Positions 53,752 through 62,035 of a stretch of DNA of 64,000 nucleotides are shown here, in pieces (the first letter of the stretch is position 1; every line of letters begins with the position of its first letter). The position numbers and the translations under genes are program-made. The notes beneath the pieces are model-generated. The model saw only the letters and a program-made list of their open reading frames with translations, did not search any database and was not told the DNA's origin. This DNA comes from Amycolatopsis sp. MtRt-6 (GTDB taxonomy: Bacteria > Actinomycetota > Actinomycetes > Mycobacteriales > Pseudonocardiaceae), in assembly GCF_017308975.1 (NCBI RefSeq), contig NZ_JADWPD010000044.1, positions 22,038 to 86,037 on the forward strand, read 5' to 3'.

Positions 53752-54627
53752 ATGCGAGTACTGATCGCCGGAGCGAGCGGCTTGATCGGGTCGGCGCTGG
53801 GCGAACGCCTGCGGCACGAGGGGCACGAGGTCCGCCGCCTGGTGCGGCGGGAAGCCCGCGCGGGCGGCGAATTCCGCTGGGACCCGCCGTCGGGCACCAT
53901 CGCGAGCGGCGCCTTCGAGGGCGTCGACGCGGTCGTGAACCTGGGTGGCCAGCGGCTGTTCCCCGGCCGGTGGAGCGCGATGCGCAAGCAGCAGCTCACC
54001 GACAGCCGGGTCGAGCCGACCGATGTGCTCGCCGAAGCCGTGGCCGAACACGGCGTCGGCGTGCTCGTCAACGCCTCCGCCGTCGGGTACTACGGGAACA
54101 CCGGTTCGTCCACTGTGGACGAGTCCGCGCCGCGCGGCGGGGGCTTCCTCGCCGAGCTGTGCGAAGCGTGGGAAGCGGCGACGGCGGGCGCCGGCGACGC
54201 GCGGGTCGTGAAGATCCGGACGGGGCTGGTCCTGTCGGCGAAGGGCGGGCTGTACGGCACGCTGCGTCCGCTGTTCGCCCTGTGCCTGGGCGGGCGGCTC
54301 GGCGACGGCCGCCAGTACATGCCGTGGATCGCGCTGGCGGACGAAGTGGGCGCGATCGTCCACGTCCTGACGCACGAGGACGTTTCCGGGCCGGTGAACC
54401 TGACCGGCCCGGCGCCGGTGACGAACGCCGAGTTCACCCGCGCGGTCGGCCGCGTGCTGCGCCGGCCCGCGCCGTGGCGGGTGCCCGGGATCGCGCTCAA
54501 GGCCGTGCTCGGCCAGGCCGGCGAGGAGATGGCGCTGTTCGGGCAGCGGGCCGTCCCGGCCGTGCTGGAGCGGTCCGGCTACGAGTTCCGCCACCGGACC
54601 CTGGACAGCGCGCTCGCGGCGGCATGA
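53752..54627 (+). CDS. TIGR01777-type NAD(P)-binding epimerase-like protein
   Basis: 291 residues. Extended-SDR Rossmann fold with GASGLIGS at residues 7-14, AVVNLGGQ and the YxxxN-type loop VNASAVGYYGN. The C-terminal DUF1731 segment LKAVLGQAGEEMALFGQRAVP is characteristic. Corresponds to Rv2216 by place. Real substrate unknown. ATG at 53752; another ATG at 53734 is possible. Confidence 0.9.
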   Translation: MRVLIAGASGLIGSALGERLRHEGHEVRRLVRREARAGGEFRWDPPSGTIASGAFEGVDAVVNLGGQRLFPGRWSAMRKQQLTDSRVEPTDVLAEAVAEHGVGVLVNASAVGYYGNTGSSTVDESAPRGGGFLAELCEAWEAATAGAGDARVVKIRTGLVLSAKGGLYGTLRPLFALCLGGRLGDGRQYMPWIALADEVGAIVHVLTHEDVSGPVNLTGPAPVTNAEFTRAVGRVLRRPAPWRVPGIALKAVLGQAGEEMALFGQRAVPAVLERSGYEFRHRTLDSALAAA

Positions 54628-55247
54628 CTGTCCCGCTGAAGCGCTGGATCGTCGTCGGCATCGCGCTGGCGGCGGCGTTCGTCGCGCTCGGGCTCGGCGT
54701 CGCCCGGCAGCCGATGACCCTCGACGCCCAGGTCGCGACCGCCCTGCACGGCGTCTACACGCAGCCGCTCGGGCAGGTGGCGGAGATCGGCAGCGACATC
54801 CTCGGCCCGGTGCTGCCCTGGATACTGGCCGTGGCGCTGCTGGCGCTGGCGCTGCGCAGGCCGGCTCATCGAGGGTTGTGCGTGCGCCTCGCCGTCGTGC
54901 TGCTGCTGTGCCGGCTGACCAGCCTGACGGCCAAGCCGGTCTTCCTGCGCGAACGCCCTCGCGACTACCCGGACCTGAGCTACCCGAGCGGGCACGTCGT
55001 GTCGGTGGCGAGTACGGGGTTCGTGCTCCTGCTGCTGTGCGCGTGGCTGTGGCCGAGGCTGGTGAAGCGGGTCGCGGTGGCCGTGGCGGTGGCGGTGGTG
55101 CTGTCGGCGGCCTGCCGCGTCGTGCTCGGCGTGCACTGGGTGACGGACACGATCGGCGCAGTGCTGGCGGTGACCGGTGTCGGGCTGCTCTCAGCGTGCG
55201 CCTTGCGGCTGCTTCCGCCGGGTGACGGGCGTAGCCTCGACGGGTGA
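54624..55247 (+). CDS. PAP2-family membrane phosphatase
   Basis: 207 residues, six membrane helices. Phosphatase motifs KPVFLRERP (KxxxxxxRP), PSGH, and CRVVLGVHWVTD (here Cys replaces the usual Ser before Arg). It probably dephosphorylates a lipid phosphate at the outer membrane face. ATGA overlap with the upstream gene and GTGA overlap with lipB point to one tightly packed operon. Confidence 0.92.
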   Translation: MTVPLKRWIVVGIALAAAFVALGLGVARQPMTLDAQVATALHGVYTQPLGQVAEIGSDILGPVLPWILAVALLALALRRPAHRGLCVRLAVVLLLCRLTSLTAKPVFLRERPRDYPDLSYPSGHVVSVASTGFVLLLLCAWLWPRLVKRVAVAVAVAVVLSAACRVVLGVHWVTDTIGAVLAVTGVGLLSACALRLLPPGDGRSLDG

Positions 55248-55984
55248 GTTCTTCCCGCACCTGCCGCGCCAGCACCGAGCCCGTCGACGTCCGCGAGATC
55301 GGCACGATCGACTACACCGAAGCCTGGGAGCTCCAGCGCGGTTTCCTGACGGCCCGGGCGGACGGCACCGCCCCGGACACGATGCTCCTGCTGCAGCACC
55401 CGTCGGTGTACACGGCGGGCAAGCGCACCGAGCCGGCCGACCGGCCCACGGACGGCACCCCGGTGATCGACGTCGACCGCGGCGGCAAGATCACCTGGCA
55501 CGGCCCGGGCCAGCTGGTGGGCTACCCGATCGTGAAGCTCGCGGACCCGATAGACGTGGTCCACTACGTGCGGCGCCTGGAGGAGGCGCTGATCCACGTG
55601 TGCGACCAGCTCGGCGTGACGAGCGGCCGGGTGGAGGGCCGCAGCGGCGTCTGGATCCCGGCGGACGAGCGCGGCATCGAGCGCAAGATCGCGGCAATCG
55701 GCATCCGCGTCCAGCGCGGCGTGACCATGCACGGCTTCGAGCTGAACTGCAACGCGGACCTGTCGGCGTTCGACAACATCGTCCCCTGCGGCATCCGCGA
55801 CGCGGGCGTGACGTCGCTGTCGTACGAGCTGCGGCGAGAGGTGACGGTGGAGGCGGTGTTGCCGCTGGCGCGGGACGCGGTCCTGGCGGCGCTGGAGGGC
55901 GAGCTCCCGGTGAGCGAGGACCGCTGGCTGCCCCGCCCCGAAACCCCGACGGCTCCCGGCGTCACGTTCGCGCTCCAGAACTGA
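55244..55984 (+). CDS. lipB: Octanoyl-ACP:protein octanoyltransferase
   Basis: 246 residues. LipB moves octanoate from ACP to lipoyl domains. DRGGKITWHGPGQLVGYP, the catalytic Lys in RKIAAIGI and Cys in FDNIVPCGI are all present. GTG at 55244 overlaps the PAP2 stop. The lipA gene, usually next, is 3.3 kb away here. Confidence 0.96.
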   Translation: MSSSRTCRASTEPVDVREIGTIDYTEAWELQRGFLTARADGTAPDTMLLLQHPSVYTAGKRTEPADRPTDGTPVIDVDRGGKITWHGPGQLVGYPIVKLADPIDVVHYVRRLEEALIHVCDQLGVTSGRVEGRSGVWIPADERGIERKIAAIGIRVQRGVTMHGFELNCNADLSAFDNIVPCGIRDAGVTSLSYELRREVTVEAVLPLARDAVLAALEGELPVSEDRWLPRPETPTAPGVTFALQN

Positions 55985-55987
55985 GCA

Positions 55988-56128
55988 AGCGCCCCAATGT
56001 GGCCTTGGTTGCTCCATCCATGCCCCCGCCGCCACCCTCAACGGAGGCGCTTCGCGCCGCAGTGCTGACCAACGCACCCAAGGTGGCCTTCGGTGCGTTG
56101 AACGCACCGAAGGCCACATTGGGGCGCT
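55988..56128. repeat. Palindromic repeat, family B, copy 3 with a 58-bp insert
   Basis: Same ends as copies 1 and 2, but 141 bp long: after GGTTGC a 58-bp foreign stretch (about 56013-56070) replaces GTTG, so the length difference is exactly 54. The insert has a GGCGC-ttc-GCGCC hairpin. Its right end overlaps the TAG stop of the minus-strand LLM gene, and its left end is 3 bp from the lipB stop, so one element serves both convergent genes. Confidence 0.93.
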
Positions 56129-57062
56129 AGTCCAGCTGCGGCGCGACCTCGGCGGCCACCAGCTCGAGCTGGTCCAGATCCGAAAGGTCCAGCAGCTGCA
56201 GGTAGACCCGCGTGATCCCGGTCTTCTCCCGCCACTGCCCGATCCGGTCGACGACCTCCGCCGGCGACCCGGCGAGACCGTTGGCCTTCAGCTCTTCGAC
56301 GTCCCGCCCGAGCACCGAAGCCCGCTGGGCGACCTCCGCGTCGGACCGGCCGACCCCGATGACCAGCGCCACCGAGCGCAGGATCTCCTTCGCGTCGCGC
56401 CCGATCTCCGCCGCCGCGGCCTCGACGCGGGCGAACTGCGCCGCCGCCGTCTCGGTGTCGGTGAACGGCAGGTTGAACTCGTCCGCGAACCGCGCCGCCA
56501 GCGCCGGGGTGCGCTTCTTGCCGCCGCCGCCGATGATCACCGGCGGGGCCGGCGACTGCGCCGGCTTCGGCAACGCCGGCGACTCCGTCAGCTTGTAGTA
56601 CTGCCCGTCGAACGAATACGTCGAACCCGAAGGCGTCTTCCACAGCCCGGTGACGATCTCGAGCTGCTCGGCGTAGCGGTCGAAGCGCTCCTTCAGCGGC
56701 GGCAGCGTCAGGCCGTAGGCCTCGTGCTCGGCGTCGTACCAGCCGGCCCCGAGGCCGAACTCCACGCGGCCGCCGGACATCTGGTCGACCTGCGCCACCG
56801 AGATGGCCAGCGGCCCGGGGTGCCGGAACGTCGCCGCGGTGACGAGCGTGCCCAGCCGGATCCGGCTGGTTTCGCGGGCCAGGCCGGCGAGGGTGATCCA
56901 CGCGTCGGTCGGGCCGGGCAGGCCGTCGGCCGAGCCCATCTTCAGGTAGTGGTCGCTGCGGAAGAACGCGTCGTACCCGGCGGCTTCGGTCGCCTTGGCG
57001 ACGCGCAGCAGGTCGTCGTAGCTGGCCCCCTGCTGGGGCTCGGTGAAGATCCTCAAGTCCAC
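56127..57062 (-). CDS. LLM-class F420-dependent oxidoreductase
   Basis: 311 residues, a luciferase-like TIM barrel. DQMSGGRVEFGLGAGW and PVIIGGGGKKRTPALAARF are typical of F420-linked TIGR03560-type enzymes. GTG at 57062 lies 5 bp after the TetR gene, so the two share a transcript. The substrate is unknown. The stop is within the family B palindrome. Confidence 0.9.
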   Translation of the reverse strand: MDLRIFTEPQQGASYDDLLRVAKATEAAGYDAFFRSDHYLKMGSADGLPGPTDAWITLAGLARETSRIRLGTLVTAATFRHPGPLAISVAQVDQMSGGRVEFGLGAGWYDAEHEAYGLTLPPLKERFDRYAEQLEIVTGLWKTPSGSTYSFDGQYYKLTESPALPKPAQSPAPPVIIGGGGKKRTPALAARFADEFNLPFTDTETAAAQFARVEAAAAEIGRDAKEILRSVALVIGVGRSDAEVAQRASVLGRDVEELKANGLAGSPAEVVDRIGQWREKTGITRVYLQLLDLSDLDQLELVAAEVAPQLD

Positions 57063-57067
57063 GAAGG

Positions 57068-57679
57068 TCAGCCTATAGAGACGTCGGGCTCGGTGCGCCG
57101 CAGCCGTACCAGCATGCGGACGATGACGTCCTCGATCTCCGCGCCGACCTTCTTCGGATCGGGCGAACCGGCGATTTCGGTCGCCGCGCTCGACAGTGCG
57201 CCGAACAGCAGCCGCGCGGTGATCTCGACCGGCACCGGCTCGACCTCGCCCGCGTCGATCAGCGCCTGCAGACCCGACCGCACCAGCCCGAAACTGCACC
57301 GCTCCTCGGCTTCGCGCCAGCGTTCCCAGCCCATCACGACCGGCGCCTCGTGGATGGCGATCCGCTGGTAGGCGGGGTCGAGGCAGGCGCGGAAGAACGC
57401 GTTGAGCGCGGCCAGCGCCCGTTCCCACGGCGTGCCGTCGCCGGTCATGATCTTGTCGAGCCGGTCGTAGACGTGGCTCTCCACCTGCTCGAACGCGGCT
57501 TCGAACAGCGCCTGCTTGCCGCTGAAGTGGTGGTACAGCGCGCCCTTGGTCACCCGGGCGCGTTTGGCGATCTCGTCGAGCGAAGTTCCCGCGTACCCCC
57601 GCTTGGTGAACAGTTCCACCGCGCTGTCGACCAGCGCGGACCGGGTCGACTCGGAGTAGTCGAGTCGTCTGGACCTCAT
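57068..57679 (-). CDS. TetR-family regulator
   Basis: 203 residues. Helix-turn-helix TSLDEIAKRARVTKGALYHHF at 29-49, followed by a helical C-terminal domain that looks like TetR_C_33 type. ATG at 57679 with AAGGTGG upstream; a longer reading to 57727 is less likely. First gene of the unit with the F420 enzyme. An inverted repeat lies 40 bp upstream. Confidence 0.92.
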   Translation of the reverse strand: MRSRRLDYSESTRSALVDSAVELFTKRGYAGTSLDEIAKRARVTKGALYHHFSGKQALFEAAFEQVESHVYDRLDKIMTGDGTPWERALAALNAFFRACLDPAYQRIAIHEAPVVMGWERWREAEERCSFGLVRSGLQALIDAGEVEPVPVEITARLLFGALSSAATEIAGSPDPKKVGAEIEDVIVRMLVRLRRTEPDVSIG

Positions 57680-57718
57680 TGTCGCCACCTTCACAACTTT
57701 ACGCCCGGAGCAGCTCTC

Positions 57719-57733
57719 CATACTCATGGTATG
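57719..57733. promoter_or_regulatory. Candidate TetR operator
   Basis: CATAC-tcatg-GTATG inverted repeat between the divergent tetR and the gene at 57811. Two further GTATG words follow at 57760 and 57778, which may be extra half-sites. Confidence 0.5.
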
Positions 57734-57810
57734 TTCGGCGCGTCAGGTCCGTACCGGGAGTATGCCGCAGACCCGCGGTATGACCCGGGCCACGGAAGGG
57801 GAGCCACACG

Positions 57811-58332
57811 ATGAGCTGGACAGACTTCTACCGACGTCAGGAAATCCTCGAAGCGACCGTCCGCCTGGCCGCCCGGAACCCGGGCGAGCCGCTGCCGCTC
57901 GAGGAGGTGCCCGGTGCCGAAGAGCACTTCGGCACCGAGGAAAACGTCCTGACCGCCCTGCAGTACCAGTGGACGCGGACGCTGAGCGGCCGCCTGCGCT
58001 CCGAGGTCGCCGACCCGGACGACGCCGACGGCCTCGGCGACCACGTCGACGCCGTCACCCGCGCCTGGCGCGCCGCCGTCGCCCAGCACGCCGACCTGCG
58101 CGCGGTCCTCGACGGCGCTTACGAGCGGCACGCGTCGCTGCGCCGGATGCACGAAGGCGAGCTGCGGATGCTCGCCGTCACCGCCGGCCTGGCCGACCCC
58201 CGCGAACCGGCCGAAGAGATCGTCAAGGTGGGGCGCGCGTTCGAAGCGCTCCTGCGCGCGAACCGTGAGGAAACCGTGCGTCGCCGTCCGGTGATCGGAC
58301 ACCTGCGCCGGTTGCTCGCGCCGAGTGCGTAA
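57811..58332 (+). CDS. All-helical protein, TetR-like C-terminal fold without DNA-binding domain
   Basis: 173 residues. Predicted all-helix, with SWTDFYRRQEILEATVRLA at the start and RAFEALLRANREETVRRR near the end. The start could resemble a worn TetR helix-turn-helix (ALPLEEVPGAEEHFGTEENV), but the recognition helix is not convincing. Divergent from tetR and followed 18 bp later by the SDR gene. Function unknown. Confidence 0.65.
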   Translation: MSWTDFYRRQEILEATVRLAARNPGEPLPLEEVPGAEEHFGTEENVLTALQYQWTRTLSGRLRSEVADPDDADGLGDHVDAVTRAWRAAVAQHADLRAVLDGAYERHASLRRMHEGELRMLAVTAGLADPREPAEEIVKVGRAFEALLRANREETVRRRPVIGHLRRLLAPSA

Positions 58333-58350
58333 ACAGAGTTAAGTAAGCGC

Positions 58351-59301
58351 ATGACACAGCGCTGGACCGAAGCCGACATTCCCGGCCAGAGCGGCCGGAC
58401 CGTCCTGGTCACCGGAGCGAACTCCGGGCTCGGTCTGCGCACGTCACTGGTGCTCGCGGGCAAGGGGGCCCGCGTGCTCCTCGCCTGCCGCTCCGCCGAA
58501 CGCGGCGCGAAGGCACTCGAGATCGTGAAAGCGGCCGCCGCGGGCGTCGAACCCGAGCTCGTCCCGTTGGACCTGAGCGAGCTCGCCTCGGTGCGCGCGG
58601 CCGCCGCGTCGGTGCGGGAACGCACGGGCGACGCACTGGACGTGCTGGTCAACAACGCCGGCGTGATGGCCACCGCCCGCGGCCGCACGGCCGACGGGTT
58701 CGAGCTGCAGTTCGGCACCAACCACCTCGGGCACGCGGCGCTGACGTGGCTGCTGCTGCCCGCCCTGCGCGGCGGGCGGCACGCCCGCGTCGTCGCGCTG
58801 TCGAGCATGGCCGCCACCGGCGCGCGGATCGACCTCGAAGACCCCAACGCCGAGCACCGCCGCTACAACCCGGCGACCGCGTACGGGCAGTCGAAGCTCG
58901 CCAACCAGGTGTTCGCCCTCGAGCTGGACCGGCGGCTGCGCGCGGCCGGCGACGACGTCCTGAGCGTCGCCGCCCACCCCGGGTACACCGCGACCGGCCT
59001 CGGCAGCGGCATGGCGCGCTCGTACACCAACGCGGTCGTCCGCTCGGTCATCGCCGGCGGCCACCGGATCGGCGAGGCCCTGTTCGCGCAGAACGTCCGC
59101 CAGGGCGCGCTGCCCCAGCTGTACGCGGCTACGGCGGACGGCGTCGCGGGCGGCGACTACATCGTCCCGGGTGGCCTCGGCGGCATGCGCGGCAATCCGG
59201 TCAAGGGCCGTCCCCTGTCCGCCGCGCGCAGCGAGTCGCTGGGGGCCGCGTTGTGGGACGTCACCGCGAAGCTGACCGGCGTCACCCCGGATCCCGCTTA
59301 G
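58351..59301 (+). CDS. Short-chain dehydrogenase/reductase
   Basis: 316 residues, a classical SDR similar to retinol-dehydrogenase or protochlorophyllide-reductase-like proteins. TGANSGLGLR cofactor loop, NNAGVM, catalytic Ser (ALSSMAATG) and Tyr-Lys (AYGQSKLANQ). Probably in one transcript with the gene at 57811; together with tetR and the F420 enzyme it forms an insertion between lipB and lipA. Confidence 0.93.
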   Translation: MTQRWTEADIPGQSGRTVLVTGANSGLGLRTSLVLAGKGARVLLACRSAERGAKALEIVKAAAAGVEPELVPLDLSELASVRAAAASVRERTGDALDVLVNNAGVMATARGRTADGFELQFGTNHLGHAALTWLLLPALRGGRHARVVALSSMAATGARIDLEDPNAEHRRYNPATAYGQSKLANQVFALELDRRLRAAGDDVLSVAAHPGYTATGLGSGMARSYTNAVVRSVIAGGHRIGEALFAQNVRQGALPQLYAATADGVAGGDYIVPGGLGGMRGNPVKGRPLSAARSESLGAALWDVTAKLTGVTPDPA

Positions 59302-59325
59302 CCCGGACGGGCGTACGGTTGAGGT

Positions 59326-60327
59326 GTGAGTGCTGCGCCTGAAGGCCGGAAGCTGCTGCGTCTCGAGGTTCGCAACAGTGAGACGCCGATCGAGAAGAAG
59401 CCGTCGTGGATCAAGACGCGGGTGCGGATGGGGCCGGAGTTCACCGAACTCAAGGGTCTCGTGCGTCGCGAAGGTCTGCACACGGTTTGCGAGGAAGCTG
59501 GCTGTCCCAACATTTACGAGTGCTGGGAGGACCGTGAGGCCACGTTCCTGATCGGTGGCGATCAGTGCACCCGGCGGTGTGATTTCTGTCAGATTGACAC
59601 GGGTAAGCCGGCGGCCCTCGATCGGACTGAGCCGCGGAAGGTCGCGGAGTCGGTGCAGGCGATGGGGCTGCGGTATTCGACGGTGACGGGCGTGGCGCGG
59701 GACGACCTTCCCGACGGCGGCGCGTGGTTGTACGCGGAAACCGTGCGGCAGATCCACGCGTTGAACCCCGGTACGGGTGTCGAATTGCTGATTCCGGACT
59801 TCAACGCGGACCCGGATCAGCTGGCGGAGGTTTTCGGGTCGCGGCCGGAGGTTCTTGCGCACAACGTGGAAACAGTTCCGCGGATTTTCAAGCGCATTCG
59901 CCCCGGTTTCCGGTACGCGCGCTCGTTGGAGGTCATCACGGCGGCCCGTGAGGCCGGTTTGGTGACCAAGTCCAATTTGATCCTCGGAATGGGTGAAACC
60001 CCGGACGAGGTGGCTCCGGCGATGCGGGACCTGGTGGATGCCGGGTGCGAGATCCTGACGATCACGCAGTACCTGCGTCCGTCGCCGCGGCACCACCCGG
60101 TGGACCGGTGGGTCAAGCCCGAGGAGTTCGTGGAGCACTCGAAGGCGGCCGAGGCGATGGGCTTCGCCGGCGTCATGGCCGGGCCGCTGGTGCGCTCGTC
60201 GTACCGCGCCGGGCGCCTCTACGCCCAGACCAAGGCCCACCGCGGCGAGGTCCTGCCCGAGAACCTGCGGCACCTGGCAGCCGAAGGGCCTGCGGCCCAG
60301 GAAGCGACGTCGCTCCTGGCAAGGTGA
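59326..60327 (+). CDS. lipA: Lipoyl synthase
   Basis: 333 residues, radical-SAM enzyme that inserts two sulfurs into octanoyl groups. The auxiliary cluster ligands are C55, C60 and C66 (CEEAGCPNIYEC); the SAM cluster ligands are C81, C85 and C88 (CTRRCDFC). A C-terminal RSSYRAG supplies the Ser. Third codon positions have more T (CGT, GGT, GTT, TGT, ATT) than the neighbours, mostly in the first two thirds of the gene. GTG at 59326. Confidence 0.97.
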   Translation: MSAAPEGRKLLRLEVRNSETPIEKKPSWIKTRVRMGPEFTELKGLVRREGLHTVCEEAGCPNIYECWEDREATFLIGGDQCTRRCDFCQIDTGKPAALDRTEPRKVAESVQAMGLRYSTVTGVARDDLPDGGAWLYAETVRQIHALNPGTGVELLIPDFNADPDQLAEVFGSRPEVLAHNVETVPRIFKRIRPGFRYARSLEVITAAREAGLVTKSNLILGMGETPDEVAPAMRDLVDAGCEILTITQYLRPSPRHHPVDRWVKPEEFVEHSKAAEAMGFAGVMAGPLVRSSYRAGRLYAQTKAHRGEVLPENLRHLAAEGPAAQEATSLLAR

Positions 60328-60372
60328 TATATGTCACCCCATGATCGTTAAAGGATCAGTAAAGTGGGTGGT

Positions 60373-61035
60373 ATGGCCCTGGTTTCGGACCTTCTCAACT
60401 GGCTGCAAGGACTCCCGGAACCGGGGCTCGTAGCCGCGGCCGGCGGCCTGGTGTTCGCCGAGTGCACGATCGGACTGGGCTTCATAGCCCCCGGCGAATC
60501 CGGGCTGCTCGTGGCCGCGACGACGGCGACCACCGTCCCGCGGTTCCTCGTCCTGTGGCTGGTCGTCACCGTCTGCGCGACGGCGGGCGACACACTCGGC
60601 TACTTCATCGGCCGCCGCTTCGGGCCGCGGCTGCGTGAAACGAAGCTGATCCGCAAGTACGGCCTGGACGCCTGGGACAAGGCCACCGGCGTCCTCGAAC
60701 GCCGCGGCGCCTGGGCGGTGTTCTTCGCCCGCTTCCTGCCGGTGATCCGGACCCTGACGCCGGCCGCGGCCGGGACGTCCGGACTGGCCTTCCGCAAGTT
60801 CCTGCCCGCCGCCGCGGCGGGCGCGTTCTGCTGGTCGCTGGTCCACATCAGCATCGGCGCGGCGCTGGGCGAAGCGGCCAAGCGCATCGAAGGCGCCCTG
60901 AACACGGGTGGCCTGATCGTGGTCGGCGTGCTCGCCGCGGTGGCCGTGTTCTTCCTGCTGCGGCTGAAGAAGCGCAAGGCCCTCGCGGTCGCCTCCAAGC
61001 CGGAACCGGAGCCGGAGCCCGAACACGTGCCCTGA
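60373..61035 (+). CDS. DedA-family membrane protein
   Basis: 220 residues, about five membrane helices. Family motifs: ECTIGLGFIAPGESGL in the N-terminal half and FFARFLPVIRTLTPAAAGTS in the middle, the latter with the essential Arg. DedA proteins move lipid carriers or keep proton-motive force. Highly acidic and Pro-rich C-terminus (EPEPEPEP). ATG at 60373; a GTG at 60364 is possible. Confidence 0.92.
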   Translation: MALVSDLLNWLQGLPEPGLVAAAGGLVFAECTIGLGFIAPGESGLLVAATTATTVPRFLVLWLVVTVCATAGDTLGYFIGRRFGPRLRETKLIRKYGLDAWDKATGVLERRGAWAVFFARFLPVIRTLTPAAAGTSGLAFRKFLPAAAAGAFCWSLVHISIGAALGEAAKRIEGALNTGGLIVVGVLAAVAVFFLLRLKKRKALAVASKPEPEPEPEHVP

Positions 61036-61062
61036 TCACCGGGGTTTACTACATTCGGCGGT

Positions 61063-61932
61063 ATGAGTCTCGCGGATCTTCCCCGGCCGACCGGCTTCGT
61101 CCTCGGCGGTGGCGGCAGCCTCGGCGCCATGCAGGTCGGCATGCTGCGCGCCTTGACCGAGGCCGGGCTCACGCCGGACGTCGTGACCGGCACGTCGGTC
61201 GGCTCGCTCAACGCGGCCGTCCTGGCCCGTTCCGGCGATGACGCGCTCGCCCGGCTGCATGACATCTGGGCGCACATGACGCGCGCCGAGGCGTTCCCGG
61301 GCGGCGTGCTGAGCCGCGTCCGGACGCTGACGCAGAGCAAGACGCACCTGTTCCCCAACAGCGGCCTGGCCGGGATCATCGCCGACCACCTCGGCGCGTC
61401 GACGCGGTTCGAGGACCTGGCGCTGCCGCTCGGCGTCGTCACGACGCAGGTCGACACGGCCGAGCCGCTGCTGATCCGGTCCGGGCGCCTGCTGGAGCCG
61501 CTGCTGGCGAGCTGCGCGATCCCCGGCATCTTCCCGCCGGTGGAGCACGACGGGCAGCTGCTGTACGACGGCGGCCTCGTCGCGAACGTGCCGATGCGGC
61601 AAGCACTGGCCATGGGCGCGAAGTCGCTGGTGGTGCTCGACTGCGCGTTCCCCGGGAAGCTGCCGGGCGCGCCGCGGACGTTCGCCGAGGTGATGATGTT
61701 CACCGCGATGATCAGCATGCGGAACCAGGCCGTACTGGAAGCACCGGTGGCGGCGGCTTCGGTGCCGGTGGTCTACCTGCCGGGGCCCGCGCCGGTGCGT
61801 GTGAACCCTTTGGATTTCGGGCACACGGAGGCACTGGCGGAAGCGGCGTACACGGCGGCGCGCGAGTACCTCGGCGAGCTTTCGGTGAGCGGACCCGGGC
61901 TTTACGGCGCGCCGGGACTCGTTATCACGTGA
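61063..61932 (+). CDS. Patatin-like phospholipase
   Basis: 289 residues. Oxyanion hole GGGGSLG (residues 15-21), nucleophile S45 in GTSVG, and D169 in DGG: the Ser-Asp dyad of patatin lipases is complete. Probably cytosolic lipid hydrolase. It begins 27 bp after dedA, possibly in the same operon. Confidence 0.93.
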   Translation: MSLADLPRPTGFVLGGGGSLGAMQVGMLRALTEAGLTPDVVTGTSVGSLNAAVLARSGDDALARLHDIWAHMTRAEAFPGGVLSRVRTLTQSKTHLFPNSGLAGIIADHLGASTRFEDLALPLGVVTTQVDTAEPLLIRSGRLLEPLLASCAIPGIFPPVEHDGQLLYDGGLVANVPMRQALAMGAKSLVVLDCAFPGKLPGAPRTFAEVMMFTAMISMRNQAVLEAPVAAASVPVVYLPGPAPVRVNPLDFGHTEALAEAAYTAAREYLGELSVSGPGLYGAPGLVIT

Positions 61933-62035
61933 TCCACGTCACGCCGATGCACCGATCCGCCGGCAAGAACGTCATCGCTATCGCGTAGTTTTGATGACGA
62001 ATGCCCGCCGATCCCAATTCCCAAAAAGAGACAAT

